Source: Sorex araneus
Taxonomy: Eukaryota; Chordata; Mammalia; Eulipotyphla; Soricidae
DNA: 64,000 bases
Direction: 5' to 3'
Assembly: GCF_027595985.1 (NCBI RefSeq)
Contig: NC_073302.1
Span: 9,674,966-9,738,965 of the forward strand
The notes beneath the pieces were generated by a model. The model worked only from the letters and a program-made list of their open reading frames with translations, did no database searches and had not been told where the DNA came from. The position numbers and the translations under genes are program-made. Shown here one piece after another: positions 22,898-33,312 of the stretch (its first letter is position 1; each line of letters opens with the position of its first letter).

Positions 22898-23010
22898 ATC
22901 AGTAGTACTAAGAATCCAAAATTTTTTTTAAAATTTTTTTTATTGAGTCACCATGTGGAAAGTTACAAAGTTTTTAGTTGTCTCATTTATAGTTTTTTTT
23001 TTTCTGCTGC

Positions 23011-23391
23011 CGCGCGAGATTGACCCCGGAGGCAACTGAACCACTTTGGACACGAGCAGTACCCCCGATATGCCTCCAAACTGTGTGCTCGGAGCTACTG
23101 GCCCAGGCGCCGCCAGCGGGGTATGGTCTTTTCTCTGTCAACTCTTTCTTTTTGAACACAGCGAGGCAATAGCCAGGTTTTAGACTATGCAGGAAGCCCG
23201 GGAAAGCTGATGGGGCCGGACTTCCGGATCCGCCCTGTGCCGATACTTAAGCACAGAGCCATGTGGGTACCCTCTTTCCTGCCCCCGCGCAGATCGACCC
23301 CGGAGGCAACTGAACCACTTTGGACACGAGCAGCGCTCCCAAAATGCCTCCAAACTGTGTGCTCGGAGCTACTGGCCCAGGCACCGCCAGC
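23011..23391 (+). repeat. Duplicated GC-rich 5' module of composite element
   Basis: Two copies of about 107 bases, period about 274, each with GACCCCGGAGGCAACTGAAC, CACTTTGGACACGAGCAG and GTGTGCTCGGAGCTACTGGC. They are separated by about 165 bases of unrelated DNA. The second composite (36689) has one copy. CpG content is high compared with the surroundings, so a promoter role is possible. Confidence 0.75.
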
Positions 23392-23414
23392 AAGTGATGC
23401 AATTGCCAAAAGAA

Positions 23415-24384
23415 TTTTCCCTGGACTTCATATAGAAATCCAAAACCATGTGGCTGTGATAGCAGCCGCGCGACCTAATATCTCTCGATTGTCAGCAACG
23501 TGTAATTGTTCCTTTTTAGCAGGCCTTACCATGGGGGGAAACTCCAAACAATAGTACTGAGTTTTTTGTTGAAGGGTAAAAGATTGTAGCGATAGAATTT
23601 TAGGCAGAATTTTCCCTGGACTTTATATAGAAACCCAAAACCGCGCAGCCGCTGCCGCGGCCGCGCAACCTAATGTCATCTAATCATCAGCAATATGAAA
23701 TGGTTCCTTTGTAATGGGTTGGACTTTGGGGGGACCATAATAGGGTTAAAGTTTGTAGCGACGTGTAATTTCTGGCTGTACTTTCCCTGGACTTTATACA
23801 GAAATTCAAAGCCATGAGGCCGCTGCCATGGCCGCATGACCTAATGTCATTTAGTCATCAGCAATATGAAATGGTTCATTTTTAATGTGTCGGACTTTGG
23901 TGGGAAATCCTAACAAGAATAGTAAGTCTTTTGCTGAAATATTGAAGGCAATCAAAGTGGTAGCCATCTCTATAGACTGAACTAAGCCATATCCCCACGC
24001 CGGCTGAGAAGAAATATACTTCTTTCTCGGGAAGAAACGCAGCATGGTGTTAACCATAGTATGATGTCCATTAATCTGACATGGACCTGGTGGCATGGGA
24101 ATGGGATACAAGGGAATAAATTATTATGTACTTGGAACAGCGGGACGCTGGTGCAATCTCGAGCCGGGGCCGATACCAGCATATTACCTTTGTTTCCAGA
24201 AACTGCTTGCAGACATTCTACCAGACTATCAACTAAACCAGTGCCCCACGCCGGCTGATGACGGGAAATAACCATCTTTTTCGTTTTTTTTTCCCTTTGT
24301 CAGGCAGCGTGGTGATTACTAAACAGGCATGAACTCGGTGGCGCGGGACGAGGGGGGAAAAAATAGAAAAGTTATGTAACAAAC
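23415..24384 (+). repeat. Tandem L1 3'-UTR-like modules and duplicated spacer
   Basis: TTTCCCTGGACTT starts at about 23415, 23610 and 23781, periods 195 and 171. Each module then has AGAAATCCAAA-type, GACCTAATGTC-type, TCAGCAA and GGACTTTGG motifs. The same motifs in the same order occur once in the nested L1's own 3' UTR (25896-26080). From 23970 a second pair of repeats follows, each with CCCCACGCCGGCTGA and GAAATA. Confidence 0.7.
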
Positions 24385-24499
24385 AGCGTGACTTAATATC
24401 TCTACATTCTCAGCAATGGAGAGCTATCAAATGCTTCCTTGACAGTAGTCTTTTCTTTTTTGGGGGGAAACCCTAGCAACAATAGTGCGTTATGTGTTG

Positions 24500-25858
24500 T
24501 ACAAATTCAATGCGATCCCTAGAGGAATACCCTTGACATTCTTCAAAGAAATGGAGCACACGCTCCTGAAATTCATATGGAACAATAAGCCCCCACGAAT
24601 AGCTAAAGCAATCCTTGGGAAAAACAAAATGGGAGGAATCAACCTCCCCAACTTCCAACTCTACTACAAAGCGGTAGTCATTAAAACAGCATGGTACTGG
24701 AACAAAGGCAGAGTGGCAGACCAATGGAACAGGGTTGAATACTCTGACATACACCCCCAAATATATGATCATCTAATCTTTGATAAGGGAGCAAGAAATG
24801 TGAAGTGGAGCAAGGAAAGCATGTTTAACAAATTGTGCTAGCAAAACTGGACGGCTATATGCAAAAAAATGGGCTTAGACCTCCATCTATCACCATGTAC
24901 AAAAATCAGATCAAAATGGATGAAAGACCTCAACATCAGACCAGAATCCCTAAGGTACATTGAAGATAAGGTCGGCAAAACCCTCCACGATATTGAAGCC
25001 AAAGGTATCTTCAAAGCTGACACGCCACTGTCCAAGCTAGTGAAAACAAAGATAAATAAATGGGACTATCTCAAACTAAGAAGCTTCTGCAACTCAAAAG
25101 AAACAGTGACTAAAATACAAAGACAATCTACAGAATGGGAAAGGATATTTATGCAGTACCAATCCGATAAAGGGTTGATAACAAGGATATACAATGCACT
25201 GGTTGAACTCCACAAGAAGAAAACTGCCAACACGATCAAAAAATTGGCTGATGAAATGAACAGAAACTTTTCCAAAGAAGAAATCCGAATGGCTAAGAGG
25301 CACATGAGAAAATGTTCAACATCACTAATCATCAGGGAGATTCAGATCAAAACAACCATGAGATATCATCTCACACCACAGAGACTGGCCCACATCTCCA
25401 AAAACAAAAGCAACCTGTGTTGGCGTGGATGTGGGGAGAAAGGGACTCTCCTTCACTGCTGGTGGAAATGCCAACTGGTTCAGCCCTTTTGGAAAACAAT
25501 ATGGACGATTCTCAAAAAGTTAGAAATTGAGCTCCCATTTGACCCAGCAATACCACTCCTGGGAATATATCCCGGAGAGGCAAAAAGGTATAGTAGAGAT
25601 GACATCTGCATTTCCATGTTCATTGCCGCTCTGTTCACAATAGCCACAATATGGAAAAAACCAGAGTGCCCGAAAACAGATGATTGGCTAAAGAAACTCT
25701 GGTATATTTACACAATGGAATACTATGTAGCTGTCAGAAAACATGAAGTCATGAAATTTGCATATAAGTGGATCAACATGGAAAGTATCATGCTGAGTAA
25801 AATGAGTCAGAAAGAAAGAGACAGACATAGAAAGTTCTCATTCATATGTGGAATATAA
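24500..25858 (+). pseudogene. L1 ORF2 C-terminal remnant
   Basis: The frame covers the region after the reverse transcriptase up to the normal stop TAA at 25856-25858. One in-frame TAG at 24839-24841 replaces what is TGG (tryptophan) in the other copies. Otherwise the 329 codons after it are open and include [18 protein letters not shown], the cysteine-histidine motif thought to bind RNA. With the endonuclease and RT missing it cannot support transposition. Confidence 0.9.
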
Positions 25859-26312
25859 AGTAGCTGAAAGGTACAAGCTTACAATGTTGTGATTCGTGGC
25901 AGACATTTCACTAGACTTAGTTACTAAAATACAGAAATCCAAAACTATGCTGATACTAGTGCGGCCTCCAGACCTCATGTCTCTTCATTCTCAGCAATGG
26001 AAAACAAATTACCAAATGCTTTCTTTTCAGCAGATCGACTTTAGGGGGGAGAAACTCCAAATCAATAATAGTGAATTTTTTTATTGAAATATTGAATGTA
26101 ATCAAAGTAAAGTGAAAGTAAAGTGAAATTTACCAGTTACACATGCGGGGTGGGGGGCTGGGGAGGCGGGGGGAAGGGGGGAGGTATATTATGATTCTTG
26201 GTGGTGGAATATGTGCACTGGTGAAGGGACGGGTGTTTGAGCATTGTATAACTGAGACTTAAACCTGAAAGCTTTGTAACTTTCCACATGGTGAACTAAT
26301 AAAAGAAAAAAA
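24500..26312 (+). mobile_element. 5'-truncated L1 nested in the composite element
   Basis: Flanked by a 19-base duplication, AATAGTGCGTTATGTGTTG (24481-24499) and AATAGTGAGTTATGTGTTG (26313-26331), one mismatch apart. The uninterrupted sequence is present in composite copy 2 near 37622. It contains the ORF2 C-terminal half, a lineage-A 3' UTR with a G-rich tract, and AATAAAAG followed by poly(A). It inserted after the composite was formed. Confidence 0.93.
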
Positions 26313-26550
26313 AATAGTGAGTTATGTGTTGAAACATGGATTGTAACCAAGATAAAGCGTAAACGAAGTGAAACTTATCACTTACAAGGGCGGGGATTGG
26401 GGGGCGGGAGGGGGCGGGAGGTATAATGGGGTGGTTGGTGATGAAATATGGGCACTGGTGAAGGGAAGGGTGTTTGAGTATTGTATAACTGACATAATCC
26501 TGAGAACTATGTAACCCTCCACATGGTGATTCAATAAAATTTTTTAAAAA

Positions 26551-26776
26551 AGGGGGTCCCCCAATACATTTTACAAATAAGATAAAAAATAGTATATAAA
26601 TATTTGTAAAAGCCGGAAGATTTGTGAAGAAATTGTTAGAATGGATAAGTGAGTTTGCCAATGCTACTGGAGAGAACACTACCTAAAATTCTGTTTCTCT
26701 GCAGTTCCACATCTATTGATGAGAAACAAATCACGTTAATGCTTCATGGTTTGAAATAAAAATTATCATGTCTTGT
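26551..26776 (+). other. Likely 3'-transduced flanking DNA of composite copy 1
   Basis: After the composite's own AATAAA and short A-run (26533-26550) comes about 226 bases unrelated to the element. It ends with AATAAA at 26755-26760, 17 bases before the final poly(A) and the target duplication. This is the pattern left when a transcript reads through its own weak poly(A) site to the next one. Confidence 0.65.
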
Positions 26777-27222
26777 GAAAAAAAAAGTCTCATTTATCCA
26801 ATGCTCGAACACCCATCCCTTCACCAGTGCACATATTCCACCACCAAGAATCACAGTATAGCTCCACTGCGTCCCCCCACACGCCTAGCCCACCCACACC
26901 CCTAGCCCCCCTACCAACCCTAGCCCCCCCCCTTGCCTGTGTAACTGATAAATTTCATTTTACTTTCACTTTGATTGCATTCAATATTTCAACAAAACTC
27001 ACTATTATAGTTTGGAGAGTCTCCCCCCTAAAGTCAGACCTGCTGAAAAGGAAGCATTTGGCAATTTGTTTTCCATTGCTGAGAATGGAGAGGTATGAGG
27101 TCGAGTGACCAGACCTAGTGGCCTCAGGTTTTGGGTTTCTGTATTTTAGTATTTTAGTAACTAAATCCAGAGAAATATCTGCCAGAAATTGCATCATTGC
27201 AAACTTGCACTTCTCAATTATA

Positions 27223-30200
27223 TTATATTCCACATATGAGTGCAATCTTTCTTTGTCTGTCTCTTTCTTTCTGACTCATTTCACTCAACATGATACTTTC
27301 CATGTTGATCCATTTATATGCAAATTTCATGACTTCGTGTTTTCTGACAGCTGCATAGTATTCCATTGTGTATACGTACCAGAGTTTCTTTAACCAGTCA
27401 TCAGTTTTGGGGCACTTTGGTTTTTTCCAGATTCTGGCTATTGTAAACAATGAACATAGAAATGCAGATACCATCTCTACCAAACTTTTTTGCCTCCCCG
27501 GATATATTCCCAAGAGTGGTATTGCTGGGTCAAATGGGAGCTCAATTTCTAATTTTTTGAGAATTGTCCACCTTGTTTTCCAAAAGGGCTGAACCAGTCA
27601 GCATTTCCACCAGCAGTGAAGAAGAGTCCCTTTCTTCCCACATACACGCCAACACCGGTTGTTTTTGTTTTTGGAGATGTGGGCCAGTCTCTGTGGTGTG
27701 AGATGATATCTCATGGTTGTTTTGATCTGCATCTCCCTGATGATTAGTGATGTTGAACATTTTCTCATGTGTCTCTTAGCCATTCGGATTTCTTCTTTGG
27801 GAAAATTTCTGTTCATTTTATCACCCTATTTTTTGATTGGGTTGGCAGTTTTCTTCTTGTGGAGTTCAACCAGTGCATTTTATATCCTTGATATCAACCC
27901 TTTATCGGTTGGGTACTGCGTAAATATCCTTTCCCATTCTGTAGATTGTCTTTGTACTTTGGTCACTGTTTCTCTTGAGGTGCAGAAACTTCTTCGTTTC
28001 AGATAGTCCCATTTATTTATCTCCGTTTTGCACAGTGGCGTGTCAGCTTTGAAGATACCTTTGGCTTCAATGTCGTGGAGGATTTTGCCGACCTTGTCTT
28101 CAATGTACCTTATGGTTTGTGGTCTGATGTTGTGGTCTTTAATCCATTTTGATCTGACTTTTGTACATGGTGATAGGTGGAGGTCTAAGCCCATTTTTTG
28201 GCATGTAGCCGTCCAGTTTTGACAGCACAATTTGTTAAACATGCTTTCCTTGCTCAACTTCGCCTTTTTTGTTCCCTTATCAAAGATTAGATGGTCATAT
28301 ACTTGGGGGGATGTGTTAGAGTATTCAATCCTGTTCCATTGGTCTGCTGCTCTGCCTTTGTTCTAGTACCAAGCTGTTTAAATGACTACCGCTTTTTAGT
28401 AGAGTTGGAAGTTGGGGAGGTTGATTCCTCCCATTTTCTTTTTCCAAGAATTGCTTTAGCTATTCGTGGGGGCTTATTGTTCAATATGAATTTCAGGAGC
28501 GCTTGCTCCATTTCTTTGAAGAATGACAAGGGTATCCCTATAGGGATCGCATTGAATTTTTACAATGCTTTGGGGAGAATTGCCATTTTGACAATATTAA
28601 TTCTTCCAATCCATGAGCAGGGTATGTTTTTCCATTTCCTCGTGTCTTCTTTTATTTCCTGAAGTAGCGTTTCGTAGTTTTCATTATACAAGTCCTTTAC
28701 CTCCTTAGTTAAGCTGATTCTGAGGTATTTGATTTTTTGAGGCTCAATTATGAACGGGATAGCTTTTATCATGTTGCTGTCTTCTCTCTCACTATTTGCA
28801 TATAAGAAAGCCATGGACTTTTTGGTATTGATTTTATAGCCTGCAACTTTACTTTACTATACGAGTCTATTGTTTCTAGCAGTTTCTTGGTAGAGGTTCT
28901 AGGGTTTTCTATTATCATATCATATCATCAGCGAATAGTGAGAGATAGATTTCTTCCTTTCCTACCTGAATGCACTTAATTTCTTTTTCTTGCCTAATCG
29001 CTACTGCAAGTACTTCCAGTACTATACTGAACAGAAGAGGAGAGAGTGGGCATCCTTGTCTTGTCCCTGTTCTCTGAGGGAAGGGTCTTAGTTTTTCCCC
29101 ATTGAGGATGATGCTTGCTTTAGGCTTGTGGTAGATGGCTTTGACTATATTGAGGAAGGTCCCTTCTATACCCATTTCATCATAAACGGGTGCTGGATCT
29201 TGTTAAAGGCTTTCTCTGCATCTATTGATACGATTATATGATTTTTATCTTTTATTTTGTTGATATGATGGATTATGTTGATTGATTTTCGAATGTTAAA
29301 CCATCCTTGCATCCCCAGGATGAATCCCACTGGTCGTGGTGTATGATCTTTTTGATGAGTTGTTGAATTCTGTTTGCTAATATTTTGTTGAGAATCTTCG
29401 CATCTGTATTCATCAGAGATATTGGTCTGTAGTTTTCTATTTTTGTGGTGTCATTGTTTGATTTTGGAATTAGGGAGATGTGAGCCTCATAGAAACTGTT
29501 TGGAAGGGTTTCTGTTTCTTCAATTTCCTGGAAAAGCTTGAGAAGAACTGGCAGTAGGTCCTCTTTAAATGTTTGGAAGAATTCGCTAATGAATCCGTAT
29601 GGGCATGGGCTTTTGTTTTTGGGAAGACTTTTGATTACCGTTTCCATTTCCTTGACGTTAATAGGAATATTCAGAAACTCCAGTTCTTCGTGGTTCAGCC
29701 TTGGGAGATTATAGGAATCCAGGAAATTATCCATTTCTTCTAGGTTCTCTTGTTTCGTGGCATAGAGATTTTCAAAGTACTCTCTGATGATCTTTTGAAT
29801 TTCATTGGTTTCTTTTATGATGTCCCCCTTTTCATTTCTGATTCGATTTAAAAGTGTTCTCTCTCTCTTTCTTTGTGAGTCTTGCTAGTGGTTTATCAAT
29901 CTTATTTATTTTGTCAAAGAACCAGCTCTTTGTTTCATTGATCTTTTGGATTGTCTTTTGGGTTTCCATGTCGGTAATTTCTGCTCTAAGTTTTATTATC
30001 TCTTTCCTTCTGCCTGGCTTGGACTCCTTTTGTTGGGTCTTTTCTAAGGTCTTGAGTTGTGAAGTAAAGTTACTTATGCGGGCCCTTTCTTCCTTCCTTA
30101 GATATGCTTGCAGAGCTATAAATTTCCCCCTTAAAACGGCTTTAGCTGCATCCCACAGATACTGGTAGCTCGTGTCTTCATTCTCATTTGTTTCCAGGTA

Positions 30201-31011
30201 CCTTTTGATTTCCTCCTTGATTTCCTTCCTGACTCACTCATTGTTCAACATTGAGCTATTTAATTTCTAGTTGTTTGATTTATTTTTCTGCATCTGTCCA
30301 TGATTAACTTCTATTTTCAGTGCATCATGGTCTGAAAAAATAGCTGGTACAATGTCTATATTGTTGATTCTGTTGAAGTACGTTGCTTGGCCAAGCTCAT
30401 GGTCTATTCTGGAAAATGTTCCACGTGCACTGGAAAAGAATGTGTATTCCCCCTTTTTTTTGGATATAGAGCCCTGTATAGATGTATTAGCCCTGTCTCT
30501 TCTTTTTCTTCCTTCAAAGCCACAATTTCCTTGGTGAGTTTTAATCTTCTTGATCTGTCCAGAGGTGATAGGGCGGTGTTGAAGTATCCAATTACTACTG
30601 TGTTGCCCACAATGTCTTTTTAAGGTGTGTTAGCAGCTGTTTTAGGTATTTAGCTGGCCCCTCATTGGGTGCGTACACGTTTAGGAGTGTGATTTCTTCC
30701 TGCTGTACATGTCCCTTGATTAAAAAAAAGTGGCCTTCACTATCCCTTCTAATCTTTTTCAACCTGAAGTCTATGTTGTCTGATAATAGTAAAGCCACAC
30801 CAGCTTTTTTGAGGGAGTTGCTTGCTTGCAGGATTGTTTTCCATCCTTTGACTTTGAGTCTGTGTTTGTTCTGGCTATTCAGACGTGTTTCTTACAGGGA
30901 GCAGAATGTTGGATTGAGTCTCTGAATCCATTTTGCCAGTCTGTGTCTCTTAATTGGTGAATTAAGACCATTGACATTGAGAGAGATTATTGTCATATGG
31001 TTTTGTGCCAT
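27223..31011 (-). pseudogene. L1 ORF2 pseudogene (U2)
   Basis: Start ATG at 31011, opening with MAQNHMTIISLNVNGLNSP, the usual endonuclease N terminus. The ancestral stop is TAA at 27225-27223. Many frameshifts, stops and small deletions are present. A stretch with FADD (29175-28915) and the RT finger region (29734-29273) can still be read. The most decayed of the three sister copies. Confidence 0.9.
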
Positions 31012-31057
31012 CTTTCTGTAAATGTTTTTTTTTGTGCTTGTAGGGGTTTTTCTTTTC

Positions 31058-31997
31058 TTATAATAGCCCCTTAGACCTTGTTTTTGGTTTGGTTTAGAGT
31101 CTATGAAGTTCCTGAGTTGTTGTTTATCCCCCAAACAGTGTATAATTCCTTCGAGTTTGAATGAGAGTTTGGCCGGAAAAATTATTCTTGGTGAGGCATT
31201 CATTTCATTGAGTTTTTTCACTATATCCCACCAATGCCTTTGAGCTTGAAGGGTTTCCTCCGATAGGTCTGCTGAGAATGTAAGGGGTGCTCCATTGTAT
31301 GTGATTTCCTTCTTCAACTTTGCGGCTTGAAGTAATGTGTATCTGTTATGTCCAACATCCTAACTATGATATGTCTTGTAGTTTTTCTGTTAGGTTCTCT
31401 TTTAGCTGATACCCTTCTGTCTCCTTGAATCTGGATGTCTGCATTGTCCAGCTCTGGGATCTTTTCAGGAATGATTTTTTTGACTGTGGCTTTTTCATTG
31501 GGCTTGGTTCCCTGTCCTTCTGGTAGTAAAATGATTCTAATGTTGTTCCTCTTGAATTCATCCCCTAGGACTCTAATTCTCCCTAGAGCTATTTTGAGGT
31601 CTCTCCCCAATGATTGTTGTTGCCTGTAGGCTGCCTGGAGCTGATCTTCAAGCTCACTGATTCTGTCCTCTGCTGCAGTCATTCTATTGTTGAGGGCACC
31701 CACTGAGTTTTTTAATTAATCTACAGAATCCTTTACTTGTGACATTTCTTCTGTAGGTTTTTTTTCTGTTCTCATTTCTTCCCGTAATTTCTCAGCTGTC
31801 TGTTGTATCGTTTCTGTGAGTTCCTCCTTTAATGTGACGAATAGCTTGTCAAACTCTCATTGAGTTGATTAAACATCTTGAGGATTTCACCTGTGAATTC
31901 TTTATAGGAGAGCTCCAGTTTGTAGGTAAGGTCTACTGGTGCATCAAGTCTCTTCTTCGTCTTCCCCTTGTGGCGGGGATTTGTGCTGTTTCTTCAT
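31058..31997 (-). pseudogene. L1 ORF1 pseudogene (U2)
   Basis: Counterpart of the intact U1 ORF1. Visible damage includes an in-frame stop near 31716 in the coiled coil, a 4-base deletion near 31339, and a 1-base deletion near 31072 that shifts the C terminus into the spacer before ORF2. The RRM and C-terminal motifs remain readable. Confidence 0.88.
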
Positions 31998-32818
31998 ATT
32001 GCTGTGGTAGTATGGAAAAGGGGCCTTGAAGTTCACCTCTGCTTGTGAAAAGGATTCTGAATGGGCTTGGTCAGTGGTGATCAATTTTTTTCTGTACTCC
32101 CTCTAGAACATGTCCCTCTCTGAAGTTCCTCTATTATTTATGTGAAACTTCAAGCAATACTTTTTGAGAGTGAGGTCCGTTAGCTTTGGCTTGAATAGCC
32201 GCTTCTATTCATTGGTAGTTTTCGAGATTTGGAATTAGCTAGCAACTTATTTAGGAAGTATTTTAAGGCCCTCTAAGATGCTAATCAGGGATATAGGTGA
32301 TGAATATTGAGAAGTACCAAATAATTGCTCGGTATTTGAAAAAAAATAACTGCAGGTCCGGAGAAGGCCACACCCACTTTGTTGAAGGCAAGCCCACTTT
32401 GTTGAGGCCACGCCCACTAACACAATGTGACTGGGTGACCTGGGGCGGGCGGGAGGTGCAGGCGCAGATGGGATGGCACCCGTTCACTCCAGTAACCTGA
32501 AAAATGGAGCGGACCAGTGGGTCAGCGCTGGAATGTGATGAGGGTCTAGGTGGGCATTGCTCAGAAAGGGTGGAGCCAGGGTCAGAGGAAAACGGCGCGA
32601 GGGTGGGAGGTGCAGGCGCAGATGGGATGGCGCCCGTTCACTCCACTAACCTGAAAAACGGAGCGGACCAGTGGGTCAGCGCTGGAATGTGATGAGGGTC
32701 TAGGTGGGCATTGCTCAGAAAGGGTGGAGCCAGGGTCAGAGGAAAATGGCGCGAGGGTTGGAGGTGCAGGCAGAGATGGGATGGCGCCCGTTCACTCCAC
32801 TAACCTGAAAAAAGGGAG
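31998..32818 (-). promoter_or_regulatory. L1 5' UTR with about 2.4 tandem monomers
   Basis: GGAGGTGCAG starts at 32452, 32606 and 32760, exactly 154 bases apart. Two consecutive monomers differ by only a few bases. There is one more monomer than in U1 or U3 at the same insertion, so copy number changed after or during the unit duplications. Confidence 0.75.
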
Positions 32819-32821
32819 CCA

Positions 32822-33047
32822 ACATTACAACTTTATTATGAAAAACTTTGTAAACCATGGTGTTTACATAAAGCATCTTTTAAAAAATACTGAAAGCTGC
32901 ATCCGACAACAGAACAAAAACAAAAGAAAAGATAAAATCATGCGGTTTGCTGAAACCTGGATGGAATTGGAGGGTATCATATTAAGCAAAGTAAATCTGT
33001 GCGAGAAGGGCAAATGCCAGATGAACTCAATAATTTTTGGCATCTAG
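32822..33047 (+). mobile_element. Old L1 ORF2 3' end (U2)
   Basis: Counterpart of 10438-10662. FAETWMELEGIILSKVN is read in an open frame that ends in TAG at 33045-33047. Confidence 0.6.
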
Positions 33048-33059
33048 AAAGAAAGGTAA

Positions 33060-33303
33060 GTCTGGAGAAATAGCACAGTGGCAGGGCATTTGCCTTGCAC
33101 ACGACACACCCTGTTCAGTTCCTCCATCCCTTTCAGAGAGCCCAGCAAGCTACCGAGAGTATCCTGTCCGCACGGCAGAGCCTGGCAAGCTCCCCGTGGC
33201 ATATTCGATATGCCAAAAACAGTCACAAGTCTCACGATGGAGACATTACTGGTGCCCACTAGAGCAAATGGATGAGTAATGGGATGACAGTGATACAGTG
33301 ACA
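33060..33303 (+). mobile_element. Shrew-type SINE (U2)
   Basis: Same insertion as 10675-10918, flanked by GAAAGGTAA (33051-33059) and GAAAGATAA (33304-33312). Confidence 0.92.
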
Positions 33304-33312
33304 GAAAGATAA

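Larger units (their letters stand above)
22991..26786 (+). mobile_element. Composite SVA-like retroelement, copy 1, with nested L1
   Basis: Flanked by GTCTCATTTAT at 22980-22990 and 26787-26797 and ending in poly(A), so it was moved by L1-type target-primed integration. Plus-strand order: T-run, GC-rich 5' module twice (23011-23117 and 23285-23391), three modules resembling an L1 3' UTR (starts at 23415, 23610 and 23781), a duplicated GC-rich spacer (23970-24380), a fourth UTR-like module (24385-24499), and an L1-like 3' end (26332-26550). An L1 sits inside at 24500-26312, and 26551-26776 looks like 3'-transduced flank. No convincing protein frame exists, so the element must depend on L1 proteins. 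I do not know a named family for it. Confidence 0.8.
22921..32818 (-). mobile_element. Near full-length L1 (U2 copy), interrupted
   Basis: Same insertion as the U1 L1, in the same place beside the SINE. Its 3' UTR is split at 22990/26787 by a 3.8-kb composite retroelement. Minus-strand order: monomeric 5' UTR (32818-31998), broken ORF1 (31997-31058), broken ORF2 (31011-27223), 3' UTR. It has accumulated more damage than the U1 copy. Confidence 0.92.

Noticed and set aside
23210..23554. 114-codon frame inside the composite element
   Set aside because: No domain, composition follows the GC-rich repeats, and it is not kept in the second composite copy.
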